Counted from the stretch's first letter, positions 1-9,955 are shown. The stretch is 64,000 nucleotides of DNA from Algibacter miyuki (GCF_042427745.1 NZ_JBHMFA010000009.1); one strand, 5' to 3'. The notes: generated by a model from the letters alone, not told the origin. Made by a program: numbers and translations.

Positions 1-2
1 TT

Positions 3-917
3 GAAGAATTGAGTAAATATCCTAAATTCAATGTAGAGTACTTTACTTTTAATAAAGGAAGTATTTCTGAAAAAATAGAAAAGAACTTAGGTGTTGGCTT
101 TATGTCTTTTAAGAAATATGATTTAATTCTTGCGAATCATAATACGGTAGTTGAAAAATTGTATAAACGAGGGACTATAATTCAAACATGTCATGGTATT
201 TACCCTAAATTAGAGCAACCAAGTAAAAAAGCAACTGGATTTGTTGCAATATCTCAAGAAGTTCAAAATCATCTGGGGGTAAAAGGTTTCGCTAGTAAAC
301 TCATTTATAACTCTATAAATTTAAATCGTTTTTTTCCGAAAAAGGAAATAAAAAAGAAACCTAAAACAGTATTAAGTTTATGTCATTCTGAAGAAGCTAA
401 TAGTGTTATTATGAAACTAGCTAAAGATTTGGGGTTAGAATATTTGCAAGCATTTAAGTATGAAAATCCAATATGGAATATAGAAGATTTAATTAATAAA
501 GCAGATTTAGTGTTTGGTTTAGGTCGATCTGCCTATGAAGCTATGTCTTGTGGTAGACCAGTAATTGTATATGATAAAAGACGGTATTTTGCAGGGTATT
601 CAGACGGGTATGTTAAAGACGTCTTAGGGTTTAGTTTAGTAAATAACTGTTCTGGAAGATATAGCAAAAAAGAGCTAACGTTAGATCAATTAAAAATTGA
701 AGTACAGAAATATAATTCCGACGATCAGTATTTTTTTAGAGGATTTGCAGATAAAGAATTAGATATCAGAAAAAATATGGTTAAATATATAGATTACTAC
801 TTGGTATTAAAATATTTAAAATATAAAAATAAGCCTTCAACTAAAATTAAGTCTATATTAAAGAAAATAATAAAAAAGGCCTTGGGGAGCATTAAAAAAA
901 ACATCAAAAAATTATAA
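3..917 (+). CDS. Glycosyltransferase, GT-B fold (5' end outside window)
   Basis: The reading frame is open to the window edge, so the gene very likely begins upstream; the first possible start inside is a TTG at base 9, but nothing marks it as real. The visible ~300 residues look like the second half of a GT-B (GT4-like) glycosyltransferase: a motif SAYEAMSCGRPVIVYD near residue 176 has the Glu and the Gly-x-Pro-Val pattern of the nucleotide-sugar binding loop. The C-terminus is very Lys-rich, as in peripheral membrane glycosyltransferases. It is the first visible gene of the polysaccharide cluster. Donor and acceptor cannot be assigned. Confidence 0.75.
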   Translation, partial: EELSKYPKFNVEYFTFNKGSISEKIEKNLGVGFMSFKKYDLILANHNTVVEKLYKRGTIIQTCHGIYPKLEQPSKKATGFVAISQEVQNHLGVKGFASKLIYNSINLNRFFPKKEIKKKPKTVLSLCHSEEANSVIMKLAKDLGLEYLQAFKYENPIWNIEDLINKADLVFGLGRSAYEAMSCGRPVIVYDKRRYFAGYSDGYVKDVLGFSLVNNCSGRYSKKELTLDQLKIEVQKYNSDDQYFFRGFADKELDIRKNMVKYIDYYLVLKYLKYKNKPSTKIKSILKKIIKKALGSIKKNIKKL

Positions 918-966
918 TTTTCATAAGGCTTTTTTCTAGAAGCACGCACCTTAACGTATATATTAA

Positions 967-1890
967 ATGCTAAAAACAACAATTGTTATAGTTACTTATA
1001 ATGGCATGAACTGGATTAACAACTGTTTATTAAGTTGTAAAGGTTACCCTGTAATTGTTATAGATAATGCATCTACGGATAATACAGTAGAATATATTAA
1101 AAAGAAATTTACCGATGTTTCGTTATATCGACAAGAGAAGAATTTAGGTTTTGGGCAGGCTAACAATTTAGGAATATCTCTAGCTTTAAAAGAAGACTCA
1201 GATTTTGTTTTCTTATTAAATCAAGATGCATATTTGGAAGGGGATACAATAAGCCGTTTAATCAATGTTTACAAAAATAATCCGGGATATGGAATAATAA
1301 GCCCTGTTCATTTAAATGGAAGTGGAACCAAATTGGATAGAAGGTTTGCTTATTATTTGGAATATGATAAAAATGAATACTTTTATTTTGATGCCTTAAA
1401 AAATAATTTGAGCGTTATTTATGATGTATCCTTTGTTAATGCAGCCGCTTGGTTATTACCTGCGAATACTGTAAAAAATATAGGAGGATTTGATCCTATA
1501 TTTTTTCATTACGGGGAAGATGATAACTATTGTCATCGTGTTTTATTTCATCAATTAAAAATAGGAGTAGTTCCAGAGGCATTCGTAAGGCATGATAGAG
1601 AGTTCAGGGCTGAAGTAAAAGTTGATTATAATTCTTCGGAGTATTTTTATCGGAAGGCTTTATCTTATAAAGTTAAATACGCTAACCCTAATATTGAAGA
1701 ATCAGAAACACTTTATTTAACTGAATTAAAAGAATTAAAAGCTCTGCAATTAAGAGCATTAATTAAGTTGAGGTTTGAGAAATTTAAAAATTATTCAAAA
1801 TTAAAAGACGTCTTAATAAATGCCTATGTTTTAGCAAGGAAAAGTCGAATTTCTAATGCGGAAAAGGGTAATCATTACTTGGATAATTAA
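967..1890 (+). CDS. Glycosyltransferase family 2 (rhamnosyltransferase-like)
   Basis: A 307-residue GT-A enzyme. The N-terminus has the family 2 start VIVTYNG followed by VIDNASTDNT, then the metal-binding NQD near residues 85-87 and the acceptor-side YGEDDNYCHRV motif near 180. This arrangement is typical of GT2 enzymes of the WbbL/rhamnosyltransferase type that extend lipid-linked oligosaccharides at the cytoplasmic face of the inner membrane. The start is the first ATG after the previous gene. It lies three bases before the next GT2 gene, so both are probably co-transcribed. The sugar is not predictable. Confidence 0.85.
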   Translation: MLKTTIVIVTYNGMNWINNCLLSCKGYPVIVIDNASTDNTVEYIKKKFTDVSLYRQEKNLGFGQANNLGISLALKEDSDFVFLLNQDAYLEGDTISRLINVYKNNPGYGIISPVHLNGSGTKLDRRFAYYLEYDKNEYFYFDALKNNLSVIYDVSFVNAAAWLLPANTVKNIGGFDPIFFHYGEDDNYCHRVLFHQLKIGVVPEAFVRHDREFRAEVKVDYNSSEYFYRKALSYKVKYANPNIEESETLYLTELKELKALQLRALIKLRFEKFKNYSKLKDVLINAYVLARKSRISNAEKGNHYLDN

Positions 1891-1893
1891 TTT

Positions 1894-2856
1894 ATGAAAA
1901 ATATATTAGTCTCCATAATCATTCCAACCTATAATCGGGCACATTTAATACCCGAAACACTAGATAGTGTTTTAAAACAAAGCTATACAAACTGGGAATG
2001 TTTGGTGATAGACGATGGAAGTTCGGATAATACAGGAGAAATCGTAAATAGTTATTGTAAAAAAGACCAGCGATTTAAATATTATCATAGACCAGTAAAT
2101 GTTACAAAAGGTGCTAATGCTTGTAGAAATTTTGGATTTGAAATAAGCAAAGGTGAGTATGTTAATTGGTTTGACGATGATGATGTTATGTTAAATAGTT
2201 TTATAGAAGAAAAGGTGCTTAATATAAGAGATAAGCTCAATTTTGTTATTAGTACAGGTTATTACGTAGATGGTAATTTGAAAAATGAGAGATTAATACC
2301 CCTTAAAGATAAGGAAGGTTTGTTTAAGGAATACGTTTTATGGAAATCTCATATTTTAACACCCTCGGTGTTTTTTAAACGAGACTTTTTATTAAATAAG
2401 GATTTATTCAATTTGAAAATATATAGAGGTCAAGAAACAGAGTTTTTCTCCAGATTGTTTTTTAAGACTAACAAGAAAAATTATAAAATAGTAAATACGC
2501 CAACTTTTCTATATAGGCAACACGCAAATACAAAAACTCAAAGAAGTCAATCTTTTGAAAATAAGTATTTAATTTCTCAAGTTTATATTGCGCTTAAAAA
2601 TTTGGAAAGAGGTATCTTATTAAATGATACCGAAATTATAAATAAACTAATAAAAGGTTTAGTTTATTTTCTTTTTAGAAGTGCCCAAAATAATTACGTA
2701 AAAACTACTTACTCTATAGGTTTTAATCTATTTAAGAGTATTTATAAAATAAAACCTATATATGCGGTAAAAGTTTATTTTGTAACTATCGTTTTAGTGA
2801 TTTATGGAAAAGAATCATATAAAATGGAAAGCTGGTTAATGAACACAGGGTTATGA
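1894..2856 (+). CDS. Glycosyltransferase family 2
   Basis: A 320-residue GT2 enzyme beginning SIIIPTYNRAHLIPETL, with DDGSSDNT at about residue 38 and the DxD-type cluster WFDDDDV near 89-95. The C-terminal third is hydrophobic and basic, suggesting membrane association. The next gene is a close relative with nearly the same first 80 residues (PTYNRAHLI, YTNWEC, ACRN), so the two look like a tandem duplication whose acceptor regions have diverged. The stop codon overlaps the ATG of that gene in an ATGA junction, which indicates translational coupling. Confidence 0.85.
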   Translation: MKNILVSIIIPTYNRAHLIPETLDSVLKQSYTNWECLVIDDGSSDNTGEIVNSYCKKDQRFKYYHRPVNVTKGANACRNFGFEISKGEYVNWFDDDDVMLNSFIEEKVLNIRDKLNFVISTGYYVDGNLKNERLIPLKDKEGLFKEYVLWKSHILTPSVFFKRDFLLNKDLFNLKIYRGQETEFFSRLFFKTNKKNYKIVNTPTFLYRQHANTKTQRSQSFENKYLISQVYIALKNLERGILLNDTEIINKLIKGLVYFLFRSAQNNYVKTTYSIGFNLFKSIYKIKPIYAVKVYFVTIVLVIYGKESYKMESWLMNTGL

Positions 2857-3791
2857 AAAAAGTTTCAATTATTATACCTACTTATAACCGAGCGCATCTA
2901 ATAACAGAGACCCTAGAAAGTGTTATTGAACAAACTTATACTAATTGGGAATGTATAGTTGTCGATGATGGTAGTACTGATAATACTTCAGAATTGTTGG
3001 ATAAGTTTTGTTTTGTAGACGAAAGAATTAAGTTTTTTAAAAGACCAAAAGGAATAGTTAAAGGTCCAAATGCCTGTAGGAATTATGGTTTTGATAAAAG
3101 TTCGGGTATGTACATAAAATGGCTGGATAGTGATGATTTGCTTATGCCTAAAGTTTTGGAAAAACAAGTGGGGCAATTAGACCAATTTGTAGATGTTTCC
3201 GTTTGTAAGTTGAAAAAAGTGGATTTATTTACTAATCAAACTTTAGGGAGTAATTCTATTTATCACGAAAATTCCATTAAAGCTTACCTTATCGGGGATA
3301 TCAGTTTTTATGTTTCAGGCCCATTGTGGAGAAAATCATTTTTAGTCGATAATAAATTAATTTTTGATACAGATATAAGTAACCTAGACGATTGGGATTT
3401 CAATCTAAGGGCGTTATATAAAAAACCGAATATAAGTTATTTAAACGAAGCTTTAATTGTTTATAGAGTGCATAAAGAATCTTTATCTCAACAAGTTACT
3501 AAGTTAAAGGTAAAGGAAATTTATTCAGAACTTTATGCAAGAGAAAAGCATTTAAAGTATTTAAAAAAGCACCAAAATAATAATTATGTGGCATTAGTTA
3601 GTTTTACTCGGTTAAGGTTGAGGAAATTGTTAAGAATATCACTAGTGTCAAATGAAAAACTAAGTAAGCAATTACTTTTAAGGCTTGTAAAATTACAGAT
3701 GGATTCGGGAAGTTATAAAGAACTAGTTAAGGTTTTAATTGCGTTTGTTAGTTTTAAGTTATTTGGTAGAGGCTATAAATTTTTAAAATAA
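2853..3791 (+). CDS. Glycosyltransferase family 2, tandem paralogue
   Basis: A 312-residue GT2 enzyme that overlaps the previous gene by four bases. It shares PTYNRAHLI, YTNWEC, VDDGSTDNT and ACRNYGFD with its neighbour and has the divalent-metal motif LDSDD near residue 91. DDWDFNLRAL near 180 fits the catalytic acceptor loop. It probably adds one sugar to the same repeat unit as its neighbours. The substrate is unknown. Confidence 0.85.
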   Translation: MKKVSIIIPTYNRAHLITETLESVIEQTYTNWECIVVDDGSTDNTSELLDKFCFVDERIKFFKRPKGIVKGPNACRNYGFDKSSGMYIKWLDSDDLLMPKVLEKQVGQLDQFVDVSVCKLKKVDLFTNQTLGSNSIYHENSIKAYLIGDISFYVSGPLWRKSFLVDNKLIFDTDISNLDDWDFNLRALYKKPNISYLNEALIVYRVHKESLSQQVTKLKVKEIYSELYAREKHLKYLKKHQNNNYVALVSFTRLRLRKLLRISLVSNEKLSKQLLLRLVKLQMDSGSYKELVKVLIAFVSFKLFGRGYKFLK

Positions 3792-3792
3792 C

Positions 3793-4920
3793 ATGAAAAT
3801 ATTGTTAATTTCAATGCCTTCCATCCATGTTATACGCTGGGTTGAGAATTTGCAAGAAGCAGGACATGAACTTTATTGGTTTGATGTTATGGGTAGAGGT
3901 GCTTTACAAACAGATGTAATTACTGAAGAAAAGCAATTTATAGATTGGAAAAAACGAAAACGTCCTTATTTTAAGGGAGAGTATTTTTTATCTAAAAAAG
4001 CACCAAATGTAGCGTTAGCGTTACAACCCTTTTTAGAAGTTACGGCGGCCGAATTTTTAAAACACCTCATTTTTAAGATTAAACCAGATGTTGTGCATAG
4101 CTTTGAGATGCAGTCATGCTCATATCCTATTCTTAAAACGATGAAGGAGTTTTCGCATTTGAAATGGATTTATTCTTGTTGGGGAAGCGATTTATACTAC
4201 TATTCTAATTTAAAATCTCATAAAAATAAAATTAAAAAAGTATTAAGTCGAGTTGATTACTTATTTACCGATTGTATAAGGGATTATAATTTAGCAATGA
4301 CATTGGGTTTTAAAGGTGTATTCTTAGGAGCTGTTCCAGGAGGATCTGGTTACGATTTGCAAAAATTAAAGAAGTTTAAAATTAAAAACAGAAAAATAAT
4401 ACTAGTAAAAGGCTATGAACATGATTTTGGGAAAGCCTTAAATGTTATAAAAGCGCTAGAATTATTACCTGAAATTATTAAGTACGACGTTGTTGTTTTT
4501 GGAGCTCACCAAAAAGTAATCGATTATATTAAGTGTAATAACTTGGCATACAAAACTTTTAGCAGGCACGGTTTATCTCATGATGAGTTGTTAAAGCTAA
4601 TGGGGAAGTCTTTAATTTACATAGGTAATAGTATCTCCGATGGTATTCCAAATACATTATTAGAGGCTATTGTTATGGGGGCGTTTCCAATTCAATCTAA
4701 TCCAGGAAGTGTAACCGAAGAATATATCAATAATAATGAAAACGGATTAATAATTAATAATCCAGAAAATATAGAAGACCTAAAAAAAGTGATTTTAAAA
4801 GCGATTAATTCTGTTGCGCTAAGAGAAAAAGCAAAATCAATTAATGATCGTGTTGCGAAAGAAAAATTAAACAAAAAAATAGTTAAGAAACAGATAATTG
4901 ATGCTTATATTCAAATTTGA
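3793..4920 (+). CDS. Glycosyltransferase family 4
   Basis: A 375-residue GT-B enzyme. The N-terminal domain starts MKILLISMPS and contains HSFEMQSC and YSCWGSDLYYY. The C-terminal domain contains the GT4 donor-site signature around residues 280-310 (YIGNSISDGIPNTLLEAI followed by GAFPIQSNPGS), with the conserved Glu of the E-x7-E type region. It begins one base after the preceding stop. A second copy of the same subfamily lies at 8000-9142, sharing the donor-site block almost residue for residue. Confidence 0.85.
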   Translation: MKILLISMPSIHVIRWVENLQEAGHELYWFDVMGRGALQTDVITEEKQFIDWKKRKRPYFKGEYFLSKKAPNVALALQPFLEVTAAEFLKHLIFKIKPDVVHSFEMQSCSYPILKTMKEFSHLKWIYSCWGSDLYYYSNLKSHKNKIKKVLSRVDYLFTDCIRDYNLAMTLGFKGVFLGAVPGGSGYDLQKLKKFKIKNRKIILVKGYEHDFGKALNVIKALELLPEIIKYDVVVFGAHQKVIDYIKCNNLAYKTFSRHGLSHDELLKLMGKSLIYIGNSISDGIPNTLLEAIVMGAFPIQSNPGSVTEEYINNNENGLIINNPENIEDLKKVILKAINSVALREKAKSINDRVAKEKLNKKIVKKQIIDAYIQI

Positions 4921-4934
4921 AAAAATAATCTAAA

Positions 4935-5876
4935 ATGGATACTAAATCTAAAAATACATATTTAATAACAGGAGGCGCTGGAAACGTTGGAGGTACACTA
5001 GCAAAACATCTATCTAGAAACACGTCAAATACTGTTGTAATTGTAGATAATTTATCTACAGGAAGTATTTCAAAAGTGCCAAAATCAGATAACGTTAAGT
5101 TTATAAAATCAAACGTTAATAACTATAATGATGTTGCTCCTATTTTTGCACGTTACGATTTTGATTATGTGTTCCATTATGCCGCATTGGTAGGTGTAAA
5201 GCGTACATTAGAACATCCTATGAGCGTTTTAGAAGATATCGAAGGAATAAAAAATGTACTTTCCTTATCTAAAAATTCAGGAGTAAAACGGGTGTTTTAT
5301 TCTAGTTCATCCGAAGTATATGGAGAACCTTTCGAAATTCCTCAAAATGAAAATACAACACCGCTAAATTCAAGGTTGCCATATGCTATTGTTAAAAATG
5401 TAGGCGAAGCTTTTTTTAAATCGTATTATCAAGAATACGGTTTAGAATATACCATTTTTAGGTTTTTTAATACTTATGGGCCAAACCAAAGTGAGGATTT
5501 TGTGTTACCTCGTTTTTTAAAACTAGCACTTCAAAATAAAGATATCAGTATTTATGGTGATGGATTGCAAACACGCTCATTTTGTTATGTAGATGATAAC
5601 GTAGAAACCTGTATAAAATCGATTACAGATCCATCATGTCTAAATGCGGTTTTAAATATTGGTAGCGAAAAAGAACAAACCATTTTATCCCTAGCGGAAG
5701 AGGTTATTCAATTAACCAACTCAAAAAGTAATATTGTCCATTTACCTGCTTTAGAAGAGGGAGATATGGCGAGACGTTGTCCGGATACATCAAAAATGAA
5801 AAAAGTTTTAGGAAGAGATTTAATGCCACTTAATGAAGGAGTTTTAAAATTGGTAGAACATTATAGCAAATCATAA
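4935..5876 (+). CDS. NAD-dependent sugar epimerase/dehydratase (extended SDR)
   Basis: A 313-residue extended short-chain dehydrogenase. The Rossmann nucleotide loop TGGAGNVGG lies at residues 12-20, the catalytic Ser is in SSSSEVYGE near 125 and the Tyr-x3-Lys pair is in YAIVK near 150. ARRCPDTSKMKKVLG near the C-terminus matches the usual end of the UDP-glucose 4-epimerase / UDP-sugar dehydratase group. It acts in the cytosol on a nucleotide-activated sugar and is the only SDR in the cluster. Whether it is an epimerase, decarboxylase or dehydratase cannot be settled by reading. Confidence 0.85.
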   Translation: MDTKSKNTYLITGGAGNVGGTLAKHLSRNTSNTVVIVDNLSTGSISKVPKSDNVKFIKSNVNNYNDVAPIFARYDFDYVFHYAALVGVKRTLEHPMSVLEDIEGIKNVLSLSKNSGVKRVFYSSSSEVYGEPFEIPQNENTTPLNSRLPYAIVKNVGEAFFKSYYQEYGLEYTIFRFFNTYGPNQSEDFVLPRFLKLALQNKDISIYGDGLQTRSFCYVDDNVETCIKSITDPSCLNAVLNIGSEKEQTILSLAEEVIQLTNSKSNIVHLPALEEGDMARRCPDTSKMKKVLGRDLMPLNEGVLKLVEHYSKS

Positions 5877-5878
5877 TT

Positions 5879-6919
5879 ATGCGTAAAGGATACAACCCAA
5901 CAAAAGGAGGGAAGTTAGTAGTAAAGGAACCTTGCGACCATCGCGTTATTATTCCCTTGCACATACCAAACGAAGAGGGGTATTTTAAAGATGCATATCG
6001 TATTTTTGAACTCTGTTTGTTTTCTGTTTTAAAAACAGCCTCATCGAAGTTGAAAATATCGATTATTAGTAACAAGTGTTCACATCAGGTTAATGAGCGC
6101 CTTTTAGAGCTATACAAGGATCAAGAGATAGACGAACTTATTATCGAAAAAGAAGGTATAGGAAAAATTAATAGTTTACTAAAAGCCTTGCGAACTGTTG
6201 AGGAACGTTTAGTAACTATTACCGATGCCGATGTGTTATTTTTAAATAATTGGGAAGATGAGGTGGTTAAGGTTTTTAAATCTTTCCCGAAAGCAGGAGC
6301 TGTTTGTCCAGTACCAGTTTACAGAAAGCATTTGGATTTAACAGCTAATATTTGGAGTAAATATTTGTTTTCAAATAAGTTGAAATTTCGAGCGGTTCAA
6401 GATGCTGAAGCCTTAGAGAATTTTGCAAAAAGTATAGGTTGGCCTTATTTAAGAGACGAATTTAAAGATGTTATTGGAACTTTGAAGGCAAAGAATGGCA
6501 ACGTAGCGGTACTAGGATGTTCTCATTTTGTAGCCACCTATAAATCGGAGGTTTTTAAGGCCGTTCCCGACGAAAATAGCCCTTATTTAATAGATGGTGA
6601 TAGTGAGTTTTTATACATGGATAAACCTGTAGCATTAATGGATGGCTATAGACTATCTACATATAATAATTATGCATATCACTTAGGTAATGTGTTAGAA
6701 AATTGGATGGAAACCGCTTTTGAAGGGCTGAAGAATGAAAAGCAAGATTTTCATGACTATAACGATTTTTACGTATTAAAATCAAATCGTTTGTCTTATG
6801 TTATAACAAATAAACTATTTGGACGCATGATAAAAATGAAACCTCTATTAAGAAGAGTTTTAAAGTTTAAAGGCTTAAGTAAATCACAGGTATTTAACTA
6901 TGTAGACAAAACGTATTAA
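5879..6919 (+). CDS. Probable GT-A glycosyltransferase
   Basis: A 346-residue protein beginning two bases after the epimerase stop. The block LVTITDADVLFLNNW near residue 115 looks like the DxD metal site of GT-A enzymes, and VIIPLHIPNEEGYF near the start resembles the nucleotide-binding strand of GT2 proteins although the usual TYNR is absent. A DGDSEFLYMDKP segment near 240 may be the acceptor loop. It is more divergent than the other GT2 genes here, so the family is inferred mainly from the DxD and the context. Confidence 0.6.
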   Translation: MRKGYNPTKGGKLVVKEPCDHRVIIPLHIPNEEGYFKDAYRIFELCLFSVLKTASSKLKISIISNKCSHQVNERLLELYKDQEIDELIIEKEGIGKINSLLKALRTVEERLVTITDADVLFLNNWEDEVVKVFKSFPKAGAVCPVPVYRKHLDLTANIWSKYLFSNKLKFRAVQDAEALENFAKSIGWPYLRDEFKDVIGTLKAKNGNVAVLGCSHFVATYKSEVFKAVPDENSPYLIDGDSEFLYMDKPVALMDGYRLSTYNNYAYHLGNVLENWMETAFEGLKNEKQDFHDYNDFYVLKSNRLSYVITNKLFGRMIKMKPLLRRVLKFKGLSKSQVFNYVDKTY

Positions 6920-6922
6920 TTA

Positions 6923-7996
6923 ATGATTACAATTGTTTTAACTAATAGAAATAGGAATCTTGATATTGTAAAAAAATGTTTAGAGTCGCTTCATAATCAA
7001 TCAGATCAAGAGTTTGAATGGTTTTTAGTGGACTATGGATCCGACGTTTCTTACTTAAAAAGCTTAACTAAATTAGTAAAAGCATATTCAAAAATACAGT
7101 ACATAACATGTCCTACAAATGGTCAGTTATGGAGTAAGTGTAGAGCTATTAATATAGCCTTAAAAAAAGCGCAGAATCCTTATTTTGTGGTAGGTGATAT
7201 TGACCTCATTTTTCACCCCGATTATATTACAAACTTAAAACAATTAGCAAATCCATCACAAGTACATTACTTTCAGTATGGGTTTTTAAATGAAATAGAA
7301 TCTAATCAAAGTAAAGATTTCGATTTATATAAAGTAGATTTTAAAGGTCAAGAGGAAGTAACGGGAAACACCATGTTTCCTACTAGTGTTTTAAAGGAAA
7401 TTAATGGCTTTGATGAGTTTTATCAAGGTTGGGGCGCTGAAGATACAGATGCTCACATACGCATGAAAAATTACGGATTGCAACTTTGCTTTTTTAACAA
7501 AAGGATATTAGTAAAACATCAATGGCATGGTAAGGCGTACCGATCTAAAAAATCAACTCACCCTTATCATTCTCAATTAGAAAGTATAAATCATAAGTAT
7601 TTGGAGCAAACTGTTAAGTTGAATAGAACCGTTGTTAATACTAAAATGAAATGGGGCAAGGTTACAATTGAAAAAGACTATTTAGCACTTCAAACACCTA
7701 ACGTTTTTCTTAAAATTGAAAACACACATTCTAGTTTAAGTGCGCTTTTAGCTCAATTACAGCATGACAATTCAGGGGTTTTAAATGTGGAAATTGTTCA
7801 GGTTTCAAAAACACAATATTGGAAAAATAAATTAAAAAAATATTTAAGAAAAAAGTATATTGAAATTACCCCTATGGAACGTGTTAATAATAATTTGTTA
7901 GAAGAAATAATTAAAACTTATAGAAATAAGCCATATAACTATATCTTCGATCGCGTGAAAAATAGGATTGTGCTAACCATTAATTTAACAGCGTAA
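6923..7996 (+). CDS. Glycosyltransferase family 2 with GT7-type C-terminal motif
   Basis: A 357-residue protein. The N-terminal GT-A domain opens ITIVLTNRNRN and has the metal motif GDIDLIF near residue 92. Around residue 170 is GWGAEDTDAHIRM, the GWGxEDxD motif of the galactosyltransferase C-terminal domain (Glyco_transf_7C), also found in bacterial chondroitin and hyaluronan polymerases. This suggests a galactosyl- or N-acetylhexosaminyltransferase, though the sugar is inference. The last 130 residues, after the catalytic domain, are not recognised. Confidence 0.8.
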   Translation: MITIVLTNRNRNLDIVKKCLESLHNQSDQEFEWFLVDYGSDVSYLKSLTKLVKAYSKIQYITCPTNGQLWSKCRAINIALKKAQNPYFVVGDIDLIFHPDYITNLKQLANPSQVHYFQYGFLNEIESNQSKDFDLYKVDFKGQEEVTGNTMFPTSVLKEINGFDEFYQGWGAEDTDAHIRMKNYGLQLCFFNKRILVKHQWHGKAYRSKKSTHPYHSQLESINHKYLEQTVKLNRTVVNTKMKWGKVTIEKDYLALQTPNVFLKIENTHSSLSALLAQLQHDNSGVLNVEIVQVSKTQYWKNKLKKYLRKKYIEITPMERVNNNLLEEIIKTYRNKPYNYIFDRVKNRIVLTINLTA

Positions 7997-7999
7997 GGC

Positions 8000-9142
8000 A
8001 TGAAAATCTTAATGGTTTCTATACCAACCTTGCACTTTTTTAGATGGGTGGATCAATTTAAACATTCAGGAATAGAGGTGTATTGGTTTGATATTACAGG
8101 TATGAGTACTCAGGTTGCAAAGATTGAATGGGTAAAACAAAAAGTAAATTGGAAACAGAAAATTAAATATCCTGGGCGTACTAAGGTTAAACAGCATTTA
8201 CCTAAAATATATAATTTTATTGATAGATTTAATACAAATTATGTTTCCGATATTTTTGAAAAATATTTAAATGAAGTGAAACCAGATGTGGTTCATAGTT
8301 TTGCTTTATACTTATCATGCACGCCTATATTATCTGTTATGAAAAAACATCATCAAGTAAAATGGATTTATTCGTCTTGGGGTAGCGATTTATTTTATTT
8401 CAAAAATATAGATAAGTATTTAGTAGATATAAAACATGTGCTACCAAGAGTAAATTACATGTTTTCAGACTGTAAACGAGATTATAATTTGGCTAAAAGT
8501 TTTGGGTTTTCGGGAGAGTATTTAGGATGCTTTCCTGGAGGAGGAGGTTTTAGTCTGCCTAACTCATCCCTAAAAAAAACGGAAGAACGTCAATCTATAT
8601 TAATAAAAGGATTTCAAGGTAGGTCAGGTAGAGCTATTCCAGTTTTACAGGCCATAATAAAATTAAAAGATAAACTTAAATATTATGATATAACTGTCTT
8701 TGGAGCAGATGCGGAATTGTTTGATTATTTAAAGGAAAGCGAAATAGCAGATTGGGACAACTTTTCTGTTCAAGGTAAAATTTCTCATCAGCAAGTATTG
8801 AAACTTATGGGAAACGCCATGATTTATATAGGTAATAGTAATAGTGATGGTATGCCAAATACCATGTTGGAATCCATTATTATGGGGGCATTCCCAATAC
8901 AATCAAATCCAGGTGGAGCTACCGAGGAATTTGTAATAAATTATAAAAACGGATTACTAATTCAAGATTGTAACTCGGTTGTTGAAATCAGTAAGCATAT
9001 TACCTATGTTTTAGAACATTTAGATATTTTAAATAAAGCGTTTGTATATAATCAAGAACAACTGAGGCCCCAGCTAGAACGAGCTGATATTGCAGAAAAA
9101 GTCCTTAAAATTTATAAAAAGACCTGCTTACTATGTTTATAG
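8000..9142 (+). CDS. Glycosyltransferase family 4, paralogue of 3793-4920
   Basis: A 380-residue GT-B enzyme of the same subfamily as the gene at 3793. The two share YWFD near residue 30, HSF, IYS-WGSDL and the donor-site block YIGNSNSDGMPNT followed by MGAFPIQSNPGG. They most likely arose by duplication within the cluster and may add related sugars. The gene starts three bases after its upstream neighbour and overlaps the next gene by ten bases. Confidence 0.85.
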   Translation: MKILMVSIPTLHFFRWVDQFKHSGIEVYWFDITGMSTQVAKIEWVKQKVNWKQKIKYPGRTKVKQHLPKIYNFIDRFNTNYVSDIFEKYLNEVKPDVVHSFALYLSCTPILSVMKKHHQVKWIYSSWGSDLFYFKNIDKYLVDIKHVLPRVNYMFSDCKRDYNLAKSFGFSGEYLGCFPGGGGFSLPNSSLKKTEERQSILIKGFQGRSGRAIPVLQAIIKLKDKLKYYDITVFGADAELFDYLKESEIADWDNFSVQGKISHQQVLKLMGNAMIYIGNSNSDGMPNTMLESIIMGAFPIQSNPGGATEEFVINYKNGLLIQDCNSVVEISKHITYVLEHLDILNKAFVYNQEQLRPQLERADIAEKVLKIYKKTCLLCL

Positions 9143-9954
9143 AAAAAATACGCCTGTTTTGGTGGAACGAAATAAAAATTCAGAATAAAACGAAAGAAAA
9201 TTTTGGAGATTTATTGGGAGCCTATTTGGTAGAAAAAATTTCAGAAAAACCAGTTGTTTGGGTTAGACCATCTCGGTTTTCTTTGCGGAATTATATAGCG
9301 CCAATATATGTAACCATTGGGAGTATATTACCGCACGTTAACAAGTATTGTGTTGTTTGGGGAAGTGGTATTATTTCTAGAAAAATAAAAATAAAACCCG
9401 CTAAATTTTTAGCAGTTCGTGGCCCACTTACACGAACACATTTAATTAATCAAGGGTATCATGTACCAGAAATATATGGAGATCCTGCATTATTGTTACC
9501 TAACTATTATAATCCAAAAATAACGAAACGTTATAAAGTAGGATTTATACCTCATTATGACGATTTTAAACAAGTAAGTCAATGGTTTGCAAACGAAACT
9601 TCGGTAACTATTATCGATTTGATGACTACTGATATTGAATATACAACGGATAGAATTTTAGAGTGTGAACAAATTATATCTTCATCTTTACATGGTGTTA
9701 TTTTAGCTCATGCCTATAATATACCGGCCGTATGGCAAAAATTTTCAGATAAGTTATTTGGTGATGATGTTAAATTTCATGATTATTTTTTATCTGTAAA
9801 ATTAGCACCGTACACTCCAAAAATTATGAGTGATGAATTATCTTTAAATGACATAAATAATTTATTGTCCAACCCGAATATATTGCCCAAACCTTCAGTT
9901 ATTGAAGATTTAAAAGGAGGGTTAATGGCGTGCTGCCCATTTAAAAAGCATTAA
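9133..9954 (+). CDS. Polysaccharide pyruvyltransferase family protein
   Basis: A 273-residue protein of the PF04230 type. Recognisable blocks are NFGDLLGAYLVEKIS near residue 23, WGSGII near 76, AVRGPLTR near 93, YGDPALLLP near 115 and SSSLHGVILAHAYNIPAVW near 185. Family members such as CsaB and GumL transfer a ketal-linked pyruvate from phosphoenolpyruvate to a sugar, giving the glycan negative charge; some relatives instead act as glycosyltransferases. It overlaps the preceding gene by ten bases. Confidence 0.85.
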   Translation: MFIEKIRLFWWNEIKIQNKTKENFGDLLGAYLVEKISEKPVVWVRPSRFSLRNYIAPIYVTIGSILPHVNKYCVVWGSGIISRKIKIKPAKFLAVRGPLTRTHLINQGYHVPEIYGDPALLLPNYYNPKITKRYKVGFIPHYDDFKQVSQWFANETSVTIIDLMTTDIEYTTDRILECEQIISSSLHGVILAHAYNIPAVWQKFSDKLFGDDVKFHDYFLSVKLAPYTPKIMSDELSLNDINNLLSNPNILPKPSVIEDLKGGLMACCPFKKH

Positions 9955-9955
9955 T

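Noticed and set aside
797..982. Antisense frame over the end of the first gene
   Set aside because: It is a shadow of the Lys-rich coding region, with low-complexity hydrophobic content and no similarity to known proteins.
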